From assembly GCA_945871945.1 (NCBI GenBank), contig CAMBXY010000035.1, positions 1 through 12,220 on the forward strand: DNA of 12,220 nt. The letters run 5' to 3'. The DNA comes from Bordetella parapertussis. Its GTDB lineage: Bacteria > Pseudomonadota > Gammaproteobacteria > Burkholderiales > Burkholderiaceae_C. Numbering within the stretch: the stretch's first letter is position 1; the number at the start of each line of letters is the position of its first letter. A program made the translations under genes and the position numbers. The notes below the pieces were generated by a model, which saw nothing but the letters and a program-made list of their open reading frames with translations, was not told the DNA's origin and made no database searches. This document shows positions 1 to 7,838 of this stretch, in pieces.

Positions 1-170
1 CCTATTTTGAGCTCTGCTAATTTTCGAATCACAAAAGGGCCCGCTATCAAACCCATCAGCAGTGCGGTCATTGCCGCCATGACTGCTCTGAATGTCAGGT
101 ATTGAAATACCCGTAAAAATCCATAGTCGGGTGACATGGCCTGTAGCCACTGGGCCAAGCTCAAGAACAT
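1..170 (-). CDS. mraY: Phospho-N-acetylmuramoyl-pentapeptide-transferase MraY, N-terminal part (truncated by window edge)
   Basis: MraY is the integral membrane enzyme that transfers phospho-MurNAc-pentapeptide from UDP to undecaprenyl phosphate, making lipid I. Only the first 56 residues lie in the window; the gene continues past position 1. The visible part has the usual MraY start: a short amphipathic N-terminus, a YLTFRAVMA segment, a first membrane helix (about residues 26-45), then a [13 protein letters not shown] stretch like the GP-x-x-I-x-x-L-x-x-x-K-I of the family. The ATG at 168-170 is preceded by GGAG with a 5-base spacer and lies inside the end of murF (10-base overlap), so translation is probably coupled. 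Position directly after murF is the normal dcw order. The active-site aspartates are outside the window. Confidence 0.93.
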   Translation of the reverse strand, partial: MFLSLAQWLQAMSPDYGFLRVFQYLTFRAVMAAMTALLMGLIAGPFVIRKLAELKI

Positions 171-1576
171 GATGTCTCCGCGGCAGAAGATGCTTGTGTA
201 TTGACCCAAGACTGGACTGCTTGAACCACGCGTTCCATGCGCATGAAACGCGAACCTTTAACGAGCACGGTTGCGACAACCGGCAGATGGGCTTGTACTT
301 GTGCATAGACTTCATCGATGGTTTGACAATGTCTTGCATTGGAGAAGACTTTGGCTGCATGTCGACTCAGCTCACCTAAAGTGATGAGGTGCTCGATACC
401 GCTGGCTTGTGCGTAGCGTCCAACTTCAGCATGAAATTCTGGTCCTTGGGTTCCCACCTCCCCCATGTCCCCTAGCACCAATACGCGGGGTTCAGGCGAC
501 TGTGCCAAGAGATCAATGGCAGCGCGAACCGAGTCCGGGTTGGCGTTGTAACTGTCGTCAATGAGTACCAGCTGTCGGTTGTGCAAAGTCAATACCAAGG
601 AACGCGATCTTCCTGCGACAGGTTCAAAAGCAGCCAATCCTTTTTCAATCAGATTCAAAGGCACTTTGGCGGCTAGCGCACAGCTGATGGCAGCCAGTGC
701 GTTGTGAACATTGTGCTCACCCGCTACCGATAAATTTGTTGTCAATGGGCCAAGCGGCGTATGCACACTTAGCTGCCAATACTGGTCAACCCAAGTGCTG
801 CTCAAGAGATGGACATCCGACTTTGCGTTGCGACCAAAACTGATCACCTCTTTTCCAGCAGCCAAGTCTCGCCACACCGTGGCGTAAAAATCATCGGCTG
901 GAAATACGGCAACACCTTGTGCGGGCAAAGCAGAAAGAACCGCGCCGTTTTCAGTCGCCACGGCTTGTACGCTGTGCATAAATTCAAGATGCTCACGCTG
1001 CGCGTTATTCACCAATGCCACGTTGGGCATGCTCAAGGATGCAAGTTCGGCAATCTCACCCGCATGGTTCATGCCCAGTTCAACCACGGCGCTGCGATGG
1101 TGATGCTGCAGTCTCAAAAGTGTCAATGGAACACCAATGTCATTATTGAAATTACCTTGGGTTGCCAGCGCATCCTTGCCGTGCCAAGCGTTCAAAATAC
1201 TGGCAATCATTTGGGTGACAGTGGTTTTGCCGTTGCTTCCAGTGACCGCAATCAACGGCAAGGAAAACTGCGCGCGCCATGCTTGGGCAATTCGCCCCAG
1301 GGCCCAGCGTGTATCTTTGACCTCTAAACCCATCAGTCCCGCTTCTGCCAAACCACGTGTGGCGATGGCTGCAGAAATGCCTAGACCTTTTAATTGAGCT
1401 AAAAAATCGTGTCCATCGAATCGCTCACCTTTAAGGGCCACAAACAAATCGCCTTGACTCAGCGTGCGCGTGTCGGTGTGCAATCTTAAAAACACAGTTT
1501 TGGCGTCTCCGATCAAGCGACTTTGTGGCAACCACGCATGCAATTGCCCCAGCGTGATATTGAGCTCTTGACTCAT
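161..1576 (-). CDS. murF: UDP-N-acetylmuramoyl-tripeptide--D-alanyl-D-alanine ligase MurF
   Basis: MurF is the cytoplasmic ATP-dependent ligase that adds D-Ala-D-Ala to UDP-MurNAc-tripeptide, the last soluble step of peptidoglycan precursor synthesis. The 471-residue product is slightly longer than E. coli MurF (452). It has the three Mur ligase domains: an N-terminal UDP-binding part with [25 protein letters not shown] sequence (about 35-55), a central ATPase domain with the P-loop TGSNGKTT at 112-119 and the HAGEIAELA region, and a C-terminal domain beginning near the [10 protein letters not shown] motif typical of MurF. The ATG at 1574-1576 overlaps the murE stop in an ATGA and has GAGG six bases upstream. 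The stop at 161-163 lies inside mraY. The DxYNANPxS motif and neighbours separate it from MurC, MurD and MurE. Confidence 0.97.
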   Translation of the reverse strand: MSQELNITLGQLHAWLPQSRLIGDAKTVFLRLHTDTRTLSQGDLFVALKGERFDGHDFLAQLKGLGISAAIATRGLAEAGLMGLEVKDTRWALGRIAQAWRAQFSLPLIAVTGSNGKTTVTQMIASILNAWHGKDALATQGNFNNDIGVPLTLLRLQHHHRSAVVELGMNHAGEIAELASLSMPNVALVNNAQREHLEFMHSVQAVATENGAVLSALPAQGVAVFPADDFYATVWRDLAAGKEVISFGRNAKSDVHLLSSTWVDQYWQLSVHTPLGPLTTNLSVAGEHNVHNALAAISCALAAKVPLNLIEKGLAAFEPVAGRSRSLVLTLHNRQLVLIDDSYNANPDSVRAAIDLLAQSPEPRVLVLGDMGEVGTQGPEFHAEVGRYAQASGIEHLITLGELSRHAAKVFSNARHCQTIDEVYAQVQAHLPVVATVLVKGSRFMRMERVVQAVQSWVNTQASSAAETSCS

Positions 1577-3063
1577 ACCCCACCTCGCAATTTCAAAGCA
1601 GCCATGGCATGCGCCGCGTCAGAGAAACTCAAGCGTGCGGCACCTATTTCCTGATAGGTTTCATGTCCTTTGCCCGCAATCAAGATCACATCTTGCGGCT
1701 TGGCTTGTGCAATCGTTTGCGCAATGGCCTGCGCGCGGTCAATACACACTGCCAGTTTTGCGGTGTTGCACAGACCCGCCACCATGCTTTGAATAATCTG
1801 CTCAGGATCTTCGTTGCGTGGGTTGTCACTGGTGAACACCATGTGGTCAGCGAATGCTTCTGCCACTTTGGCCATAGGTGCGCGTTTGCTTGTATCGCGG
1901 TTTCCCCCACATCCAAAGACACAGTGCAACTCGCCTTTGCGTGCGCTGGTCATGGGGCGCAAGGCTTTCAGCGCTTGCAACAATGCATCGGGGGTGTGGG
2001 CATAGTCGACCACCACACAGGGTGCGTCAACACCGCCCATGCTTTGCATACGCCCTGGCACGGCAGGTAAACCTCGACAAGCCTGCACGGCATCTGCGAG
2101 GGTCACCCCAAGCGCCCGCATGGCGGCTATGACACCAAGCACATTGATGACATTGAAATCAGCAACCCAGTCAGTTTGCAGCGAATGAATTTCTTCGCCC
2201 TCTTGCACTTGGAAATGCAATCCATGACCGCTGTTGTGTACATCCTTGGCGCGCAGTCTTGCCGGTTGATGCACTGAAACTGTCCAAATGTCTGGTGCTT
2301 GTTTGTTGTCTTGCGTGAGGAGCTGCTGCACCAAAGCTTTGCCTTGTGGGTCATCGATATTGATGACTGCAGCTGGCAACTTGGGCCAAGCAAATAATTT
2401 TGCTTTGGCCCTCCAGTAGCCATCCATATGGGCGTGGTAGTCCAAGTGATCTTGTGTGAAATTGGTAAAGATGGCCACGCTGATTTGCGTGCCTTCCAAT
2501 CGATATTCACTCAAGCCTATGGAAGACGCCTCGATGGCACTAGCCTTCACGCCGTCGTCAACCCATAGACGTAACTGCGAATGCAAACGCACAGGATCCG
2601 GCGTTGTCATGCCCGTTGGGTGCATCTGATCGCCTTGGCCCATCCCCAATGTGCCGACAACCGTACAGCGCTTGCCTACGCTTGTGAGCGCATGTGACAG
2701 CCACCATGCGGTAGATGTTTTTCCATTGGTTCCCGTGACTGCCAATATTTGCAGTTGCTGGCTGGGAGATTCGTAATACGCATCGGCAATCGGTCCACAG
2801 GCCTGCTTCAAATCGGTATAGGCGCCGATTTTTGGCTCATCCTGTGCCCATGTGAATGCATGTGCACCCGCGGCTTCCACCAAACAAGCCGTTGCACCTT
2901 GGGCTAATGCTTGCGCCACATAGTCGCGTGCGTCATGGGCCAAGCCCGGCCAAGCCAAAAACCCATCACCTTGCTGAACTTTTCGGCTGTCAATACGAAG
3001 CTCACCCGTGACCGCTTCGCGCAACCACTGGGCAGCTTGTGTCGGTGTATGCAGGGCTTGCAT
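1573..3063 (-). CDS. murE: UDP-N-acetylmuramoyl-L-alanyl-D-glutamate--2,6-diaminopimelate ligase MurE
   Basis: MurE adds meso-diaminopimelate to UDP-MurNAc-L-Ala-D-Glu in the cytoplasm. With the ATG at 3061-3063 the protein has 496 residues, the usual size. Visible landmarks are the N-terminal DSRKVQQGDGF motif, the P-loop TGTNGKTS at 110-117, TTPDP at 153-157, FTNFTQDHLDYH at 199-210, Lys220 at the position of the carbamylated lysine, VDYAHTPDAL at 352-361, FGCGGNRD at 383-390, and DNPR at 413-416. DNPR is the known signature for meso-DAP rather than lysine, which fits a Gram-negative wall. The ATG gives a TGATG junction sharing one base with the ftsI stop. An in-frame TTG one codon upstream (3064-3066) would give a 4-base overlap. 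GGAG lies upstream of both; ATG is preferred. Confidence 0.96.
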   Translation of the reverse strand: MQALHTPTQAAQWLREAVTGELRIDSRKVQQGDGFLAWPGLAHDARDYVAQALAQGATACLVEAAGAHAFTWAQDEPKIGAYTDLKQACGPIADAYYESPSQQLQILAVTGTNGKTSTAWWLSHALTSVGKRCTVVGTLGMGQGDQMHPTGMTTPDPVRLHSQLRLWVDDGVKASAIEASSIGLSEYRLEGTQISVAIFTNFTQDHLDYHAHMDGYWRAKAKLFAWPKLPAAVINIDDPQGKALVQQLLTQDNKQAPDIWTVSVHQPARLRAKDVHNSGHGLHFQVQEGEEIHSLQTDWVADFNVINVLGVIAAMRALGVTLADAVQACRGLPAVPGRMQSMGGVDAPCVVVDYAHTPDALLQALKALRPMTSARKGELHCVFGCGGNRDTSKRAPMAKVAEAFADHMVFTSDNPRNEDPEQIIQSMVAGLCNTAKLAVCIDRAQAIAQTIAQAKPQDVILIAGKGHETYQEIGAARLSFSDAAHAMAALKLRGGV

Positions 3064-4799
3064 CAAAACGACTCCGCTTCAGCTTTGGCAATCACTTGAG
3101 CCTTGACTGTCATATCCGGTTGAACGCCCAACATTCGCAATGTTTGTTGAACGGTTGCACTGAACACCGGTGCAGCGACTTCACCGCCAAAATAATGACC
3201 GTTGGTAGGCTCATCAATCATCACTGCAACCACTATTCTGGGGTTCTCAATCGGCGCCATGCCCACAAAAAATCCCCTGTATTTTTTGTCCGCATAACCC
3301 TTGCCTTCTTGCTTGTGGGCTGTGCCAGTTTTCCCACCCACCGAATAGCCCATGGTTTGTGCTTTGGGTGCTGTGCCGCCGGGGCCGGTGACCAAATTGA
3401 GCATGCTGCGAACTGCGATAGCGTTTTGCGCACTGATGGCGCGCACCCCAACGACTTTGTCTTCTCGCTTGATGAGGCTGACAGGAACAACCTCGCCATC
3501 ACGGGCAAACACGGTATAGGCTTGAGCCAATTGAAACAAGCTGGTGGATAAGCCATAGCCATAACTCATGGTGGCTTGTTCCATAGGTCGCCAAGTTTTG
3601 TAAGGCCGCAAGCGCCCAGCCACGGAGCCGGGAAAGGGTACTTGCGGTTTTTTACCAAACCCCAATTGCGTGTACATCTCCCACATGTCTTTAGGCGGCA
3701 TCTTCATGGCGATTTTGACTGTGCCGATATTGCTCGATTTTTGTATGACCTCTGACACACTCAAGACCCCATGGGGATGGGCATCTTTGATGGTCATGCC
3801 GTACATTTTGAGCTTGCCTGGCGCGGTATCTATTTGAGTTTCAGCTTTGACCAAGCCTTTTTCCATCGCCAAGGCGATGACAAATGGCTTCATGGTGGAG
3901 CCGGGTTCAAAGGTGTCTGTCAATGCACGGTTACGCATCTGAAGTGCATTGAAATTACTGCGCTTTTCAGGTGCGTAGCTGGGGTAGTTGGCCAGCGCCA
4001 GCACGTCTCCCGATTGCGCATCCAACACCACCACGCTGCCGGCTGCGGCTTTGTTTTCAATGACCGCTTCACGTAAGCGCTGATAAGCAAAATACTGAAC
4101 TTTGCTGTCTATGCTTAGCTGCAGGTCGCGGCCATCTTCAGGCGGAATCTCGTCCCCAATACCTTCAATCACCTGTTTGTGTCCGTTGTGAATGACTCGG
4201 CGTGAGCCACTTTTACCCGCCAGATGTTTGTTGAATGCCAACTCAACACCTTCTTGACCCACATTTTCAATATTGGTAAATCCAACAACATGGGCTGCGG
4301 CCTCACCTTCGGGATACATGCGCTTGTATTCCATGGTGGTGTAGATGCCGCGTATGCCAAGTTCTTTGATTTTTTTGCCAGTGGCCATGTCTGCTTGACG
4401 CTTGAGCCATACATGTTTTCGTCGTTGGTCTTTTATTTTTCCTTGAATTTCTGAAGGGGATACTTCCAGCAATTGAGCAAGTTCTTTGAGCTTGGGATGG
4501 CTTGCATCAATTTCTTCTGGGCTGGCCCATATGCTGGGCATGGGAACACTTGAAGCCAAGATCAGTCCATTGCGATCGAGCACTCTGCCTCGGTTGGCAG
4601 GTATTTCCAAGGTTCTCTCGAACCGCACCTGACCTTGTTTTTTAAAGAAATTGTTATCCAACACCTGCACATAGGCGGCACGCGCCACCAAGCCTATGAA
4701 TCCCAGCGCAATCCCCGCCACAATGAACTGACTTCGCCAAATCGGTGTCTTGCTTGCGAGCAAGGGATTGGTGGAGTACTGCACGCTGCGGCTGCTCAT
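3063..4799 (-). CDS. ftsI: Peptidoglycan D,D-transpeptidase FtsI (PBP3)
   Basis: FtsI is the septum-specific class B penicillin-binding protein that cross-links peptidoglycan during division, working with FtsW and the FtsQLB complex. The 578-residue product has a short cytoplasmic N-terminus, one membrane anchor (about 24-43), a PBP dimerisation domain starting at EIPANRGRVLDRNG (65-78), and a C-terminal transpeptidase domain. The three penicillin-binding motifs are intact: SxxK at Ser301-Lys304 (EPGSTMKP), SxN at Ser355-Asn357 (KSSNIG) and KTG at 490-492 (GGKTGTAHK). Ser301 is the expected acylated nucleophile. The ATG at 4797-4799 overlaps the ftsL stop as ATGA, with AAGG eight bases upstream. 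Position between ftsL and murE identifies it as FtsI rather than PBP2. Confidence 0.97.
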   Translation of the reverse strand: MSSRSVQYSTNPLLASKTPIWRSQFIVAGIALGFIGLVARAAYVQVLDNNFFKKQGQVRFERTLEIPANRGRVLDRNGLILASSVPMPSIWASPEEIDASHPKLKELAQLLEVSPSEIQGKIKDQRRKHVWLKRQADMATGKKIKELGIRGIYTTMEYKRMYPEGEAAAHVVGFTNIENVGQEGVELAFNKHLAGKSGSRRVIHNGHKQVIEGIGDEIPPEDGRDLQLSIDSKVQYFAYQRLREAVIENKAAAGSVVVLDAQSGDVLALANYPSYAPEKRSNFNALQMRNRALTDTFEPGSTMKPFVIALAMEKGLVKAETQIDTAPGKLKMYGMTIKDAHPHGVLSVSEVIQKSSNIGTVKIAMKMPPKDMWEMYTQLGFGKKPQVPFPGSVAGRLRPYKTWRPMEQATMSYGYGLSTSLFQLAQAYTVFARDGEVVPVSLIKREDKVVGVRAISAQNAIAVRSMLNLVTGPGGTAPKAQTMGYSVGGKTGTAHKQEGKGYADKKYRGFFVGMAPIENPRIVVAVMIDEPTNGHYFGGEVAAPVFSATVQQTLRMLGVQPDMTVKAQVIAKAEAESF

Positions 4800-5110
4800 G
4801 GTTGCGCCTTGGGTGAAGTACTTGCTGAAATTTTTTCGCTGCTTGTCTTTTGTGTAGACACATATTGGGTGATGGCCGGCGAAATGGTTTGCATATGCAT
4901 TTGCTCGCGGGCAAGTTTTTCTACCCTCAAAGGTGTGGCTTGTGCGCCTCGCTCCACATCCAATCTGTCGTGTTCTGTATCGAGTCTTTGGGCGAGCGCC
5001 TTGGCTCTGTCTAGTTCGGTATACAAACGACGCGACTCGTATTGGGTTCTAACCAAATACAAGGCACTCAATACCACCAGCATCAGCAGAAATCCACTGA
5101 CCCTTGTCAT
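4796..5110 (-). CDS. ftsL: Cell division protein FtsL
   Basis: FtsL is a small bitopic division protein that forms the FtsQLB complex and activates FtsWI at the septum. The 104-residue product shows the family layout: a very short cytoplasmic N-terminus, one membrane helix (about 6-21, [14 protein letters not shown]), then a periplasmic coiled-coil segment rich in Leu, Arg and Glu (about 24-70), and a Ser/Thr/Lys-rich tail. FtsL proteins are poorly conserved, so the call rests on topology, size and position between rsmH and ftsI. The ATG at 5108-5110 overlaps the rsmH stop in an ATGA and has a strong GGAGG four bases upstream; the stop overlaps the ftsI start by four bases. Confidence 0.93.
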   Translation of the reverse strand: MTRVSGFLLMLVVLSALYLVRTQYESRRLYTELDRAKALAQRLDTEHDRLDVERGAQATPLRVEKLAREQMHMQTISPAITQYVSTQKTSSEKISASTSPKAQP

Positions 5111-6033
5111 ATTGCCTCCATCAAAGGCAATCTCTGAGCGATGCGCATGATGGCACTGCGGCTTCGCGGGTTGGCACTGATTTCTTCTTGGCTTGGCCTT
5201 TGCCGACCCAAGGCCTTGAGGGATAAATTTTTATTGACGGCAAAGGGTGCTCTGCGGTCATAAACATCCTTCGCATGCTGGGCGATGAATTGCTTGACCA
5301 TGCGGTCTTCTAGTGAATGAAAGCTGATCACCACCAGACGCCCCCCAGGCTGTAGAACCTGCAAACTGGCATCCAGCGCCGATTCCAGTTCTTGCAGTTC
5401 ACGGTTGATGAAAATTCGAAATGCCTGAAATGTCCGTGTTGCTGGGTTTTGACCTGGCTCGCGTTTTTTGACCACCGTGGCAACCAAGTCTGCCAAGCCC
5501 AAAGTGCTGGCGGGCAGTTGCCCCACCTCTCTTTTGGCGACGATGGCTTTGGCAATGCCGGATGCAAATCGCTCTTCTCCATAATCACGAATCACCTGAG
5601 TTATTTGGTCGGTGCTTGCCACGCCCAGCCACTCGTGAACGCTTGGGCCCTGGCTTGTGTCCATTCGCATGTCCAATGGGCCGTCCTGGCGAAATGAGAA
5701 TCCGCGCTCTGGGTTGTCGATTTGCGGGGAGCTCACTCCCAGATCCATCAGCACACCGGCGACGCTGCTGTTCGTCAGTTGACTCAGGGCTGCGAAGCCC
5801 TGATGGTGAATTTCCATTCTGGGATCGTTCATCGATTTCGCCACCGCAATCGCTTGCGGGTCTTTGTCGAAGACGATCAGCTTGCCCTTTAGCGACAGTG
5901 TTTCCAATATGCGCTTTGCATGCCCGCCTCGGCCAAAGGTTGTGTCGACATAAGTGGCTTCGGCCTGGACGTCCAGCGCCTCTACCGCCTCCTTCAACAT
6001 GACGGTGGTGTGTGCCCATTCAGTCGTTGCCAT
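5107..6033 (-). CDS. rsmH: 16S rRNA (cytosine(1402)-N(4))-methyltransferase RsmH (MraW)
   Basis: RsmH uses S-adenosylmethionine to methylate N4 of C1402 of 16S rRNA, tuning the ribosomal P site. The 308-residue product has the usual length. It opens with [16 protein letters not shown], like the H-x-x-V-M-L-x-E of the family. It then shows the SAM-binding [11 protein letters not shown] (29-39), FDKDPQAIA (55-63), [10 protein letters not shown] (97-106), [15 protein letters not shown] (111-125), a central substrate-recognition insertion, and a late [11 protein letters not shown] motif. The ATG at 6031-6033 is six bases after the mraZ stop. The upstream ribosome binding signal is weak (GTGGA next to the start), so expression may rely on coupling to mraZ. 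Second gene of the dcw operon. Confidence 0.97.
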   Translation of the reverse strand: MATTEWAHTTVMLKEAVEALDVQAEATYVDTTFGRGGHAKRILETLSLKGKLIVFDKDPQAIAVAKSMNDPRMEIHHQGFAALSQLTNSSVAGVLMDLGVSSPQIDNPERGFSFRQDGPLDMRMDTSQGPSVHEWLGVASTDQITQVIRDYGEERFASGIAKAIVAKREVGQLPASTLGLADLVATVVKKREPGQNPATRTFQAFRIFINRELQELESALDASLQVLQPGGRLVVISFHSLEDRMVKQFIAQHAKDVYDRRAPFAVNKNLSLKALGRQRPSQEEISANPRSRSAIMRIAQRLPLMEAI

Positions 6034-6039
6034 TCCACG

Positions 6040-6468
6040 TTAAAAGGAAAAGTCGCGAAACACATCGGGCATATCACCCTGCATGGCCTGGGCCTCTTGG
6101 GTGTCGTAAGTCGACTTATCCCATAACTCAAAATGGGTGCCCATGCCCAGCAACATCACTTCTTTGCTGATCTGTGCGGCGCTGCGCAACTCGGGCGAAA
6201 CAAGTACCCGGCCCGTGCCATCCATCTCTACATCCATGGCGTTTCCCAACAATATTCGTTTCCACCATTGCGCTGTCATTGGCAATGCGGCGACACGCTC
6301 ACGAAATTTTTCCCATTCAACCCGGGGAAACAACATCAAACAACCATGCGGGTGACGTGTGATGGTGAGTTGACCGGCCGCCGTTGCGCTCAGCACGTCA
6401 CGATGCCGCGTGGGAACCGACAAGCGACCCTTGGCATCCAAACTTAACGATGACGCACCTTGAAACAC
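6040..6468 (-). CDS. mraZ: Transcriptional regulator MraZ
   Basis: MraZ is a DNA-binding protein with two SpoVT-AbrB-type half-domains that forms ring-shaped oligomers and represses the dcw operon in which it lies first. The 142-residue product has the usual length. Both halves are visible: [23 protein letters not shown] near the N-terminus (2-24), and a second copy around [12 protein letters not shown] with [16 protein letters not shown]. The start is a GTG (6466-6468), supported by AAGGGG nine bases upstream and by the protein beginning exactly where MraZ proteins do (MFQG). An array of four 10-base repeats 45 bases upstream is its likely operator, implying autoregulation. The promoter region separates it from dksA. 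Confidence 0.96.
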   Translation of the reverse strand: MFQGASSLSLDAKGRLSVPTRHRDVLSATAAGQLTITRHPHGCLMLFPRVEWEKFRERVAALPMTAQWWKRILLGNAMDVEMDGTGRVLVSPELRSAAQISKEVMLLGMGTHFELWDKSTYDTQEAQAMQGDMPDVFRDFSF

Positions 6469-6477
6469 GGCAACAAA

Positions 6478-6483
6478 CCCCTT
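6478..6483 (-). promoter_or_regulatory. Ribosome binding site of mraZ (supports GTG start)
   Basis: AAGGGG on the minus strand lies nine bases before the GTG at 6466-6468. No ATG in a suitable place competes, so this site decides the mraZ start. Confidence 0.75.
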
Positions 6484-6513
6484 GTGACTTGAATATGGGT
6501 GGATAAGCGATCA

Positions 6514-6553
6514 ATCTCACTATTTTCCACTAAATACCACTTCTGTGCACTTT
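6514..6553 (-). promoter_or_regulatory. MraZ operator: four 10-base direct repeats with AGTG core
   Basis: On the minus strand, AGTG occurs four times at an exact 10-base period: AAAGTGCACA (6553-6544), GAAGTGGTAT (6543-6534), TTAGTGGAAA (6533-6524) and ATAGTGAGAT (6523-6514). Characterised MraZ proteins bind direct repeats with this one-turn spacing (TGGGN with 5-base spacers in E. coli; AAAGTG-type repeats in Mycoplasma). The array ends 45 bases before the mraZ GTG. The call combines a directly visible repeat, family knowledge and position; binding itself is inferred. Confidence 0.85.
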
Positions 6554-6567
6554 AACAGGATTTTCTT

Positions 6568-6579
6568 GGCTTGCAAGCC
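6568..6579. repeat. Perfect 12-bp palindrome upstream of the MraZ operator
   Basis: GGCTTGCAAGCC is identical to its own reverse complement and lies 14 bases upstream of the MraZ repeat array in the AT-rich mra leader. It contains a TTGCAA that could serve as a -35-like element (16-base spacer to TAAAGT), but that promoter match is weak. Whether a regulator binds here is unknown. Confidence 0.4.
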
Positions 6580-6708
6580 TTCAAATATGGTTTTCTCATT
6601 AAAATCAACAACTTAGAACATGTTTCGCATTGTATTTCTTTTAAAAAAACGTTAAGAATTAGGTACTTACAAAGTATATCGAATGTGATTTATTGAATAT
6701 TTAGGCGC

Positions 6709-6739
6709 AAAAAAAGCAGGCCCGTTGTGGCCTGCTTTT
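6709..6739 (-). terminator. Rho-independent terminator of dksA
   Basis: Read on the minus strand, an 11-bp perfect stem (AAAAGCAGGCC pairing with GGCCTGCTTTT; arms 6729-6739 and 6712-6722) with a 6-base loop is followed directly by a run of T down to 6709, giving seven T in all at 6715-6709. It sits about 20 bases after the dksA stop. It should end the cobW-dksA transcript and insulate the mraZ operon. The plus-strand reading has only four T after the stem, so it is mainly a minus-strand terminator. Confidence 0.9.
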
Positions 6740-6758
6740 GACGAAAGTGTCGCTTGTA

Positions 6759-7838
6759 TCAGTCACCAAACATTTTTTGCTTCAGTTCCCGACGTTGCTG
6801 TGCCTCCAGGGTCAAGGTGGCTGTGGGTCTTGCCAACAAGCGGCCTACCCCAATAGGTTCACCTGTTTCATCACAATAGCCATACTCGCCGTTGTCAATT
6901 TGCCCGATGGACTGCTGAATTTTCTTGAGCAGTTTTCTTTCTCTGTCGCGGGTCCGCAATTCCAAGGCATGTTCTTCCTCGATGGTGGCGCGGTCCGTTG
7001 GGTCAGGCACGATCACCGTGTCCTCACGCAAGTGCTCTGTGGTCTCGCTCGCATTGGCCAAAATATCGGTTTTTAACTGAACCAGTTTCAACCGGAAGAA
7101 CGCCATTTGCAATGCGCTCATGTACTCTTCATCGGGCATGGCCATCACCTCTTCATCAGTGATGGTTGCCGCGGTTTTGTTTTTCCAGTTGTGTGCCAGC
7201 TTGGGGTTTTTGACAGGAATCATAGGAACAACCATTGGCAGGGTTGGGACAGAAATAGGGCCATAACTGGCCTTGGCCATGGTGGAGGCCACGCTCAAGC
7301 CCGGCGGGGGCGGCATCATGGACATGGCTTTGGCGGCACGGGGAGATTTTTTGGCCGTGTCGGTAGAGGAATCCGCGCGGCCAGCAACGGCAGGCGTGGT
7401 TGTTTTCAAAGCAGATTTAACAGAAGTTGTCACAGTTTTAGAGGCAGGTTTGGCTGAAGCGGATTTTTTGGCAGCCAGCGGCGTTTTAGCCGCTGCTGGT
7501 TTCTTTGAAGGTACAACTTTTTTGACAGGTGCCGCCTTTTTCGTTGCTGCTGCTTTTTTGGCTACAGCGGGTTTCTTAGCGGGCACCACTTTTTTAGCAG
7601 CAACCACTTTCTTTGCAGGCACCACTTTCTTCGCAGGCACCACTTTTTTGGCAGGCACTGCTTTTTTGGCTACGGCTTTTTTCGTGGCAACGGTTTTTTT
7701 AACGGGCACTGCTTTCTTTTGGGGTGAAGGTTTTTTGGCAGCAACAGGTGTTTTCAAGGCCTTTGCCTTGGGTTTTGCAGCCGTGACCTTGGTTTTACTC
7801 ATGGCTTTGCTGTGGCTTGAATGCTTTACAGATTTCAA
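6759..7838 (-). CDS. dksA: RNA polymerase-binding transcription factor DksA with long Lys/Ala-rich N-terminal extension
   Basis: DksA enters the RNA polymerase secondary channel and, with ppGpp, adjusts transcription in the stringent response. The 359-residue product is more than twice E. coli DksA (151). Residues about 235-359 form the DksA core: the coiled-coil tip DxxDxA is kept (Asp279, Asp282, Ala284), followed by the conserved EEEHALELRTRDRERKLLKKI helix and GYCDETGEPIGVGRLLARPTA. Of the four zinc cysteines of E. coli DksA only Cys322 remains; the others read Thr or other residues. Residues about 15-130 are a histone H1-like Lys/Ala/Val/Pro tail with hexapeptide repeats, then a Pro/Met-rich linker (about 170-210). 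The start is TTG at 7836-7838, supported by AAGGAG seven bases upstream. A later ATG (7800-7802) has no such site. A strong terminator follows. Confidence 0.93.
   Translation of the reverse strand: MKSVKHSSHSKAMSKTKVTAAKPKAKALKTPVAAKKPSPQKKAVPVKKTVATKKAVAKKAVPAKKVVPAKKVVPAKKVVAAKKVVPAKKPAVAKKAAATKKAAPVKKVVPSKKPAAAKTPLAAKKSASAKPASKTVTTSVKSALKTTTPAVAGRADSSTDTAKKSPRAAKAMSMMPPPPGLSVASTMAKASYGPISVPTLPMVVPMIPVKNPKLAHNWKNKTAATITDEEVMAMPDEEYMSALQMAFFRLKLVQLKTDILANASETTEHLREDTVIVPDPTDRATIEEEHALELRTRDRERKLLKKIQQSIGQIDNGEYGYCDETGEPIGVGRLLARPTATLTLEAQQRRELKQKMFGD
7569..7658 (-). repeat. 18-base tandem repeat coding for V-P-A-K-K-V units in dksA
   Basis: Five consecutive in-frame 18-base units encode VPAKKV, VPAKKV, VPAKKV, VAAKKV and VPAKKP (residues 61-90 of DksA). 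Looser A/K-rich repeats flank them on both sides. The near-identical DNA units make this a likely site of slippage or unequal recombination, so tail length may vary between strains. Confidence 0.85.

Noticed and set aside
809..1327. 172-codon plus-strand open frame
   Set aside because: Lies wholly opposite murF, which has full family motifs; no recognisable domain.
5562..6019. Overlapping open frames of about 145 codons on both strands inside rsmH
   Set aside because: Out-of-frame shadows of rsmH, rich in Arg, Pro and Gly with no domain signal.
6673..6678. TATACT as a -10 element for the mra operon
   Set aside because: Good -10 match on the minus strand but no acceptable -35 at 16-18 bases, and the stretch is AT-rich enough to produce such matches by chance.
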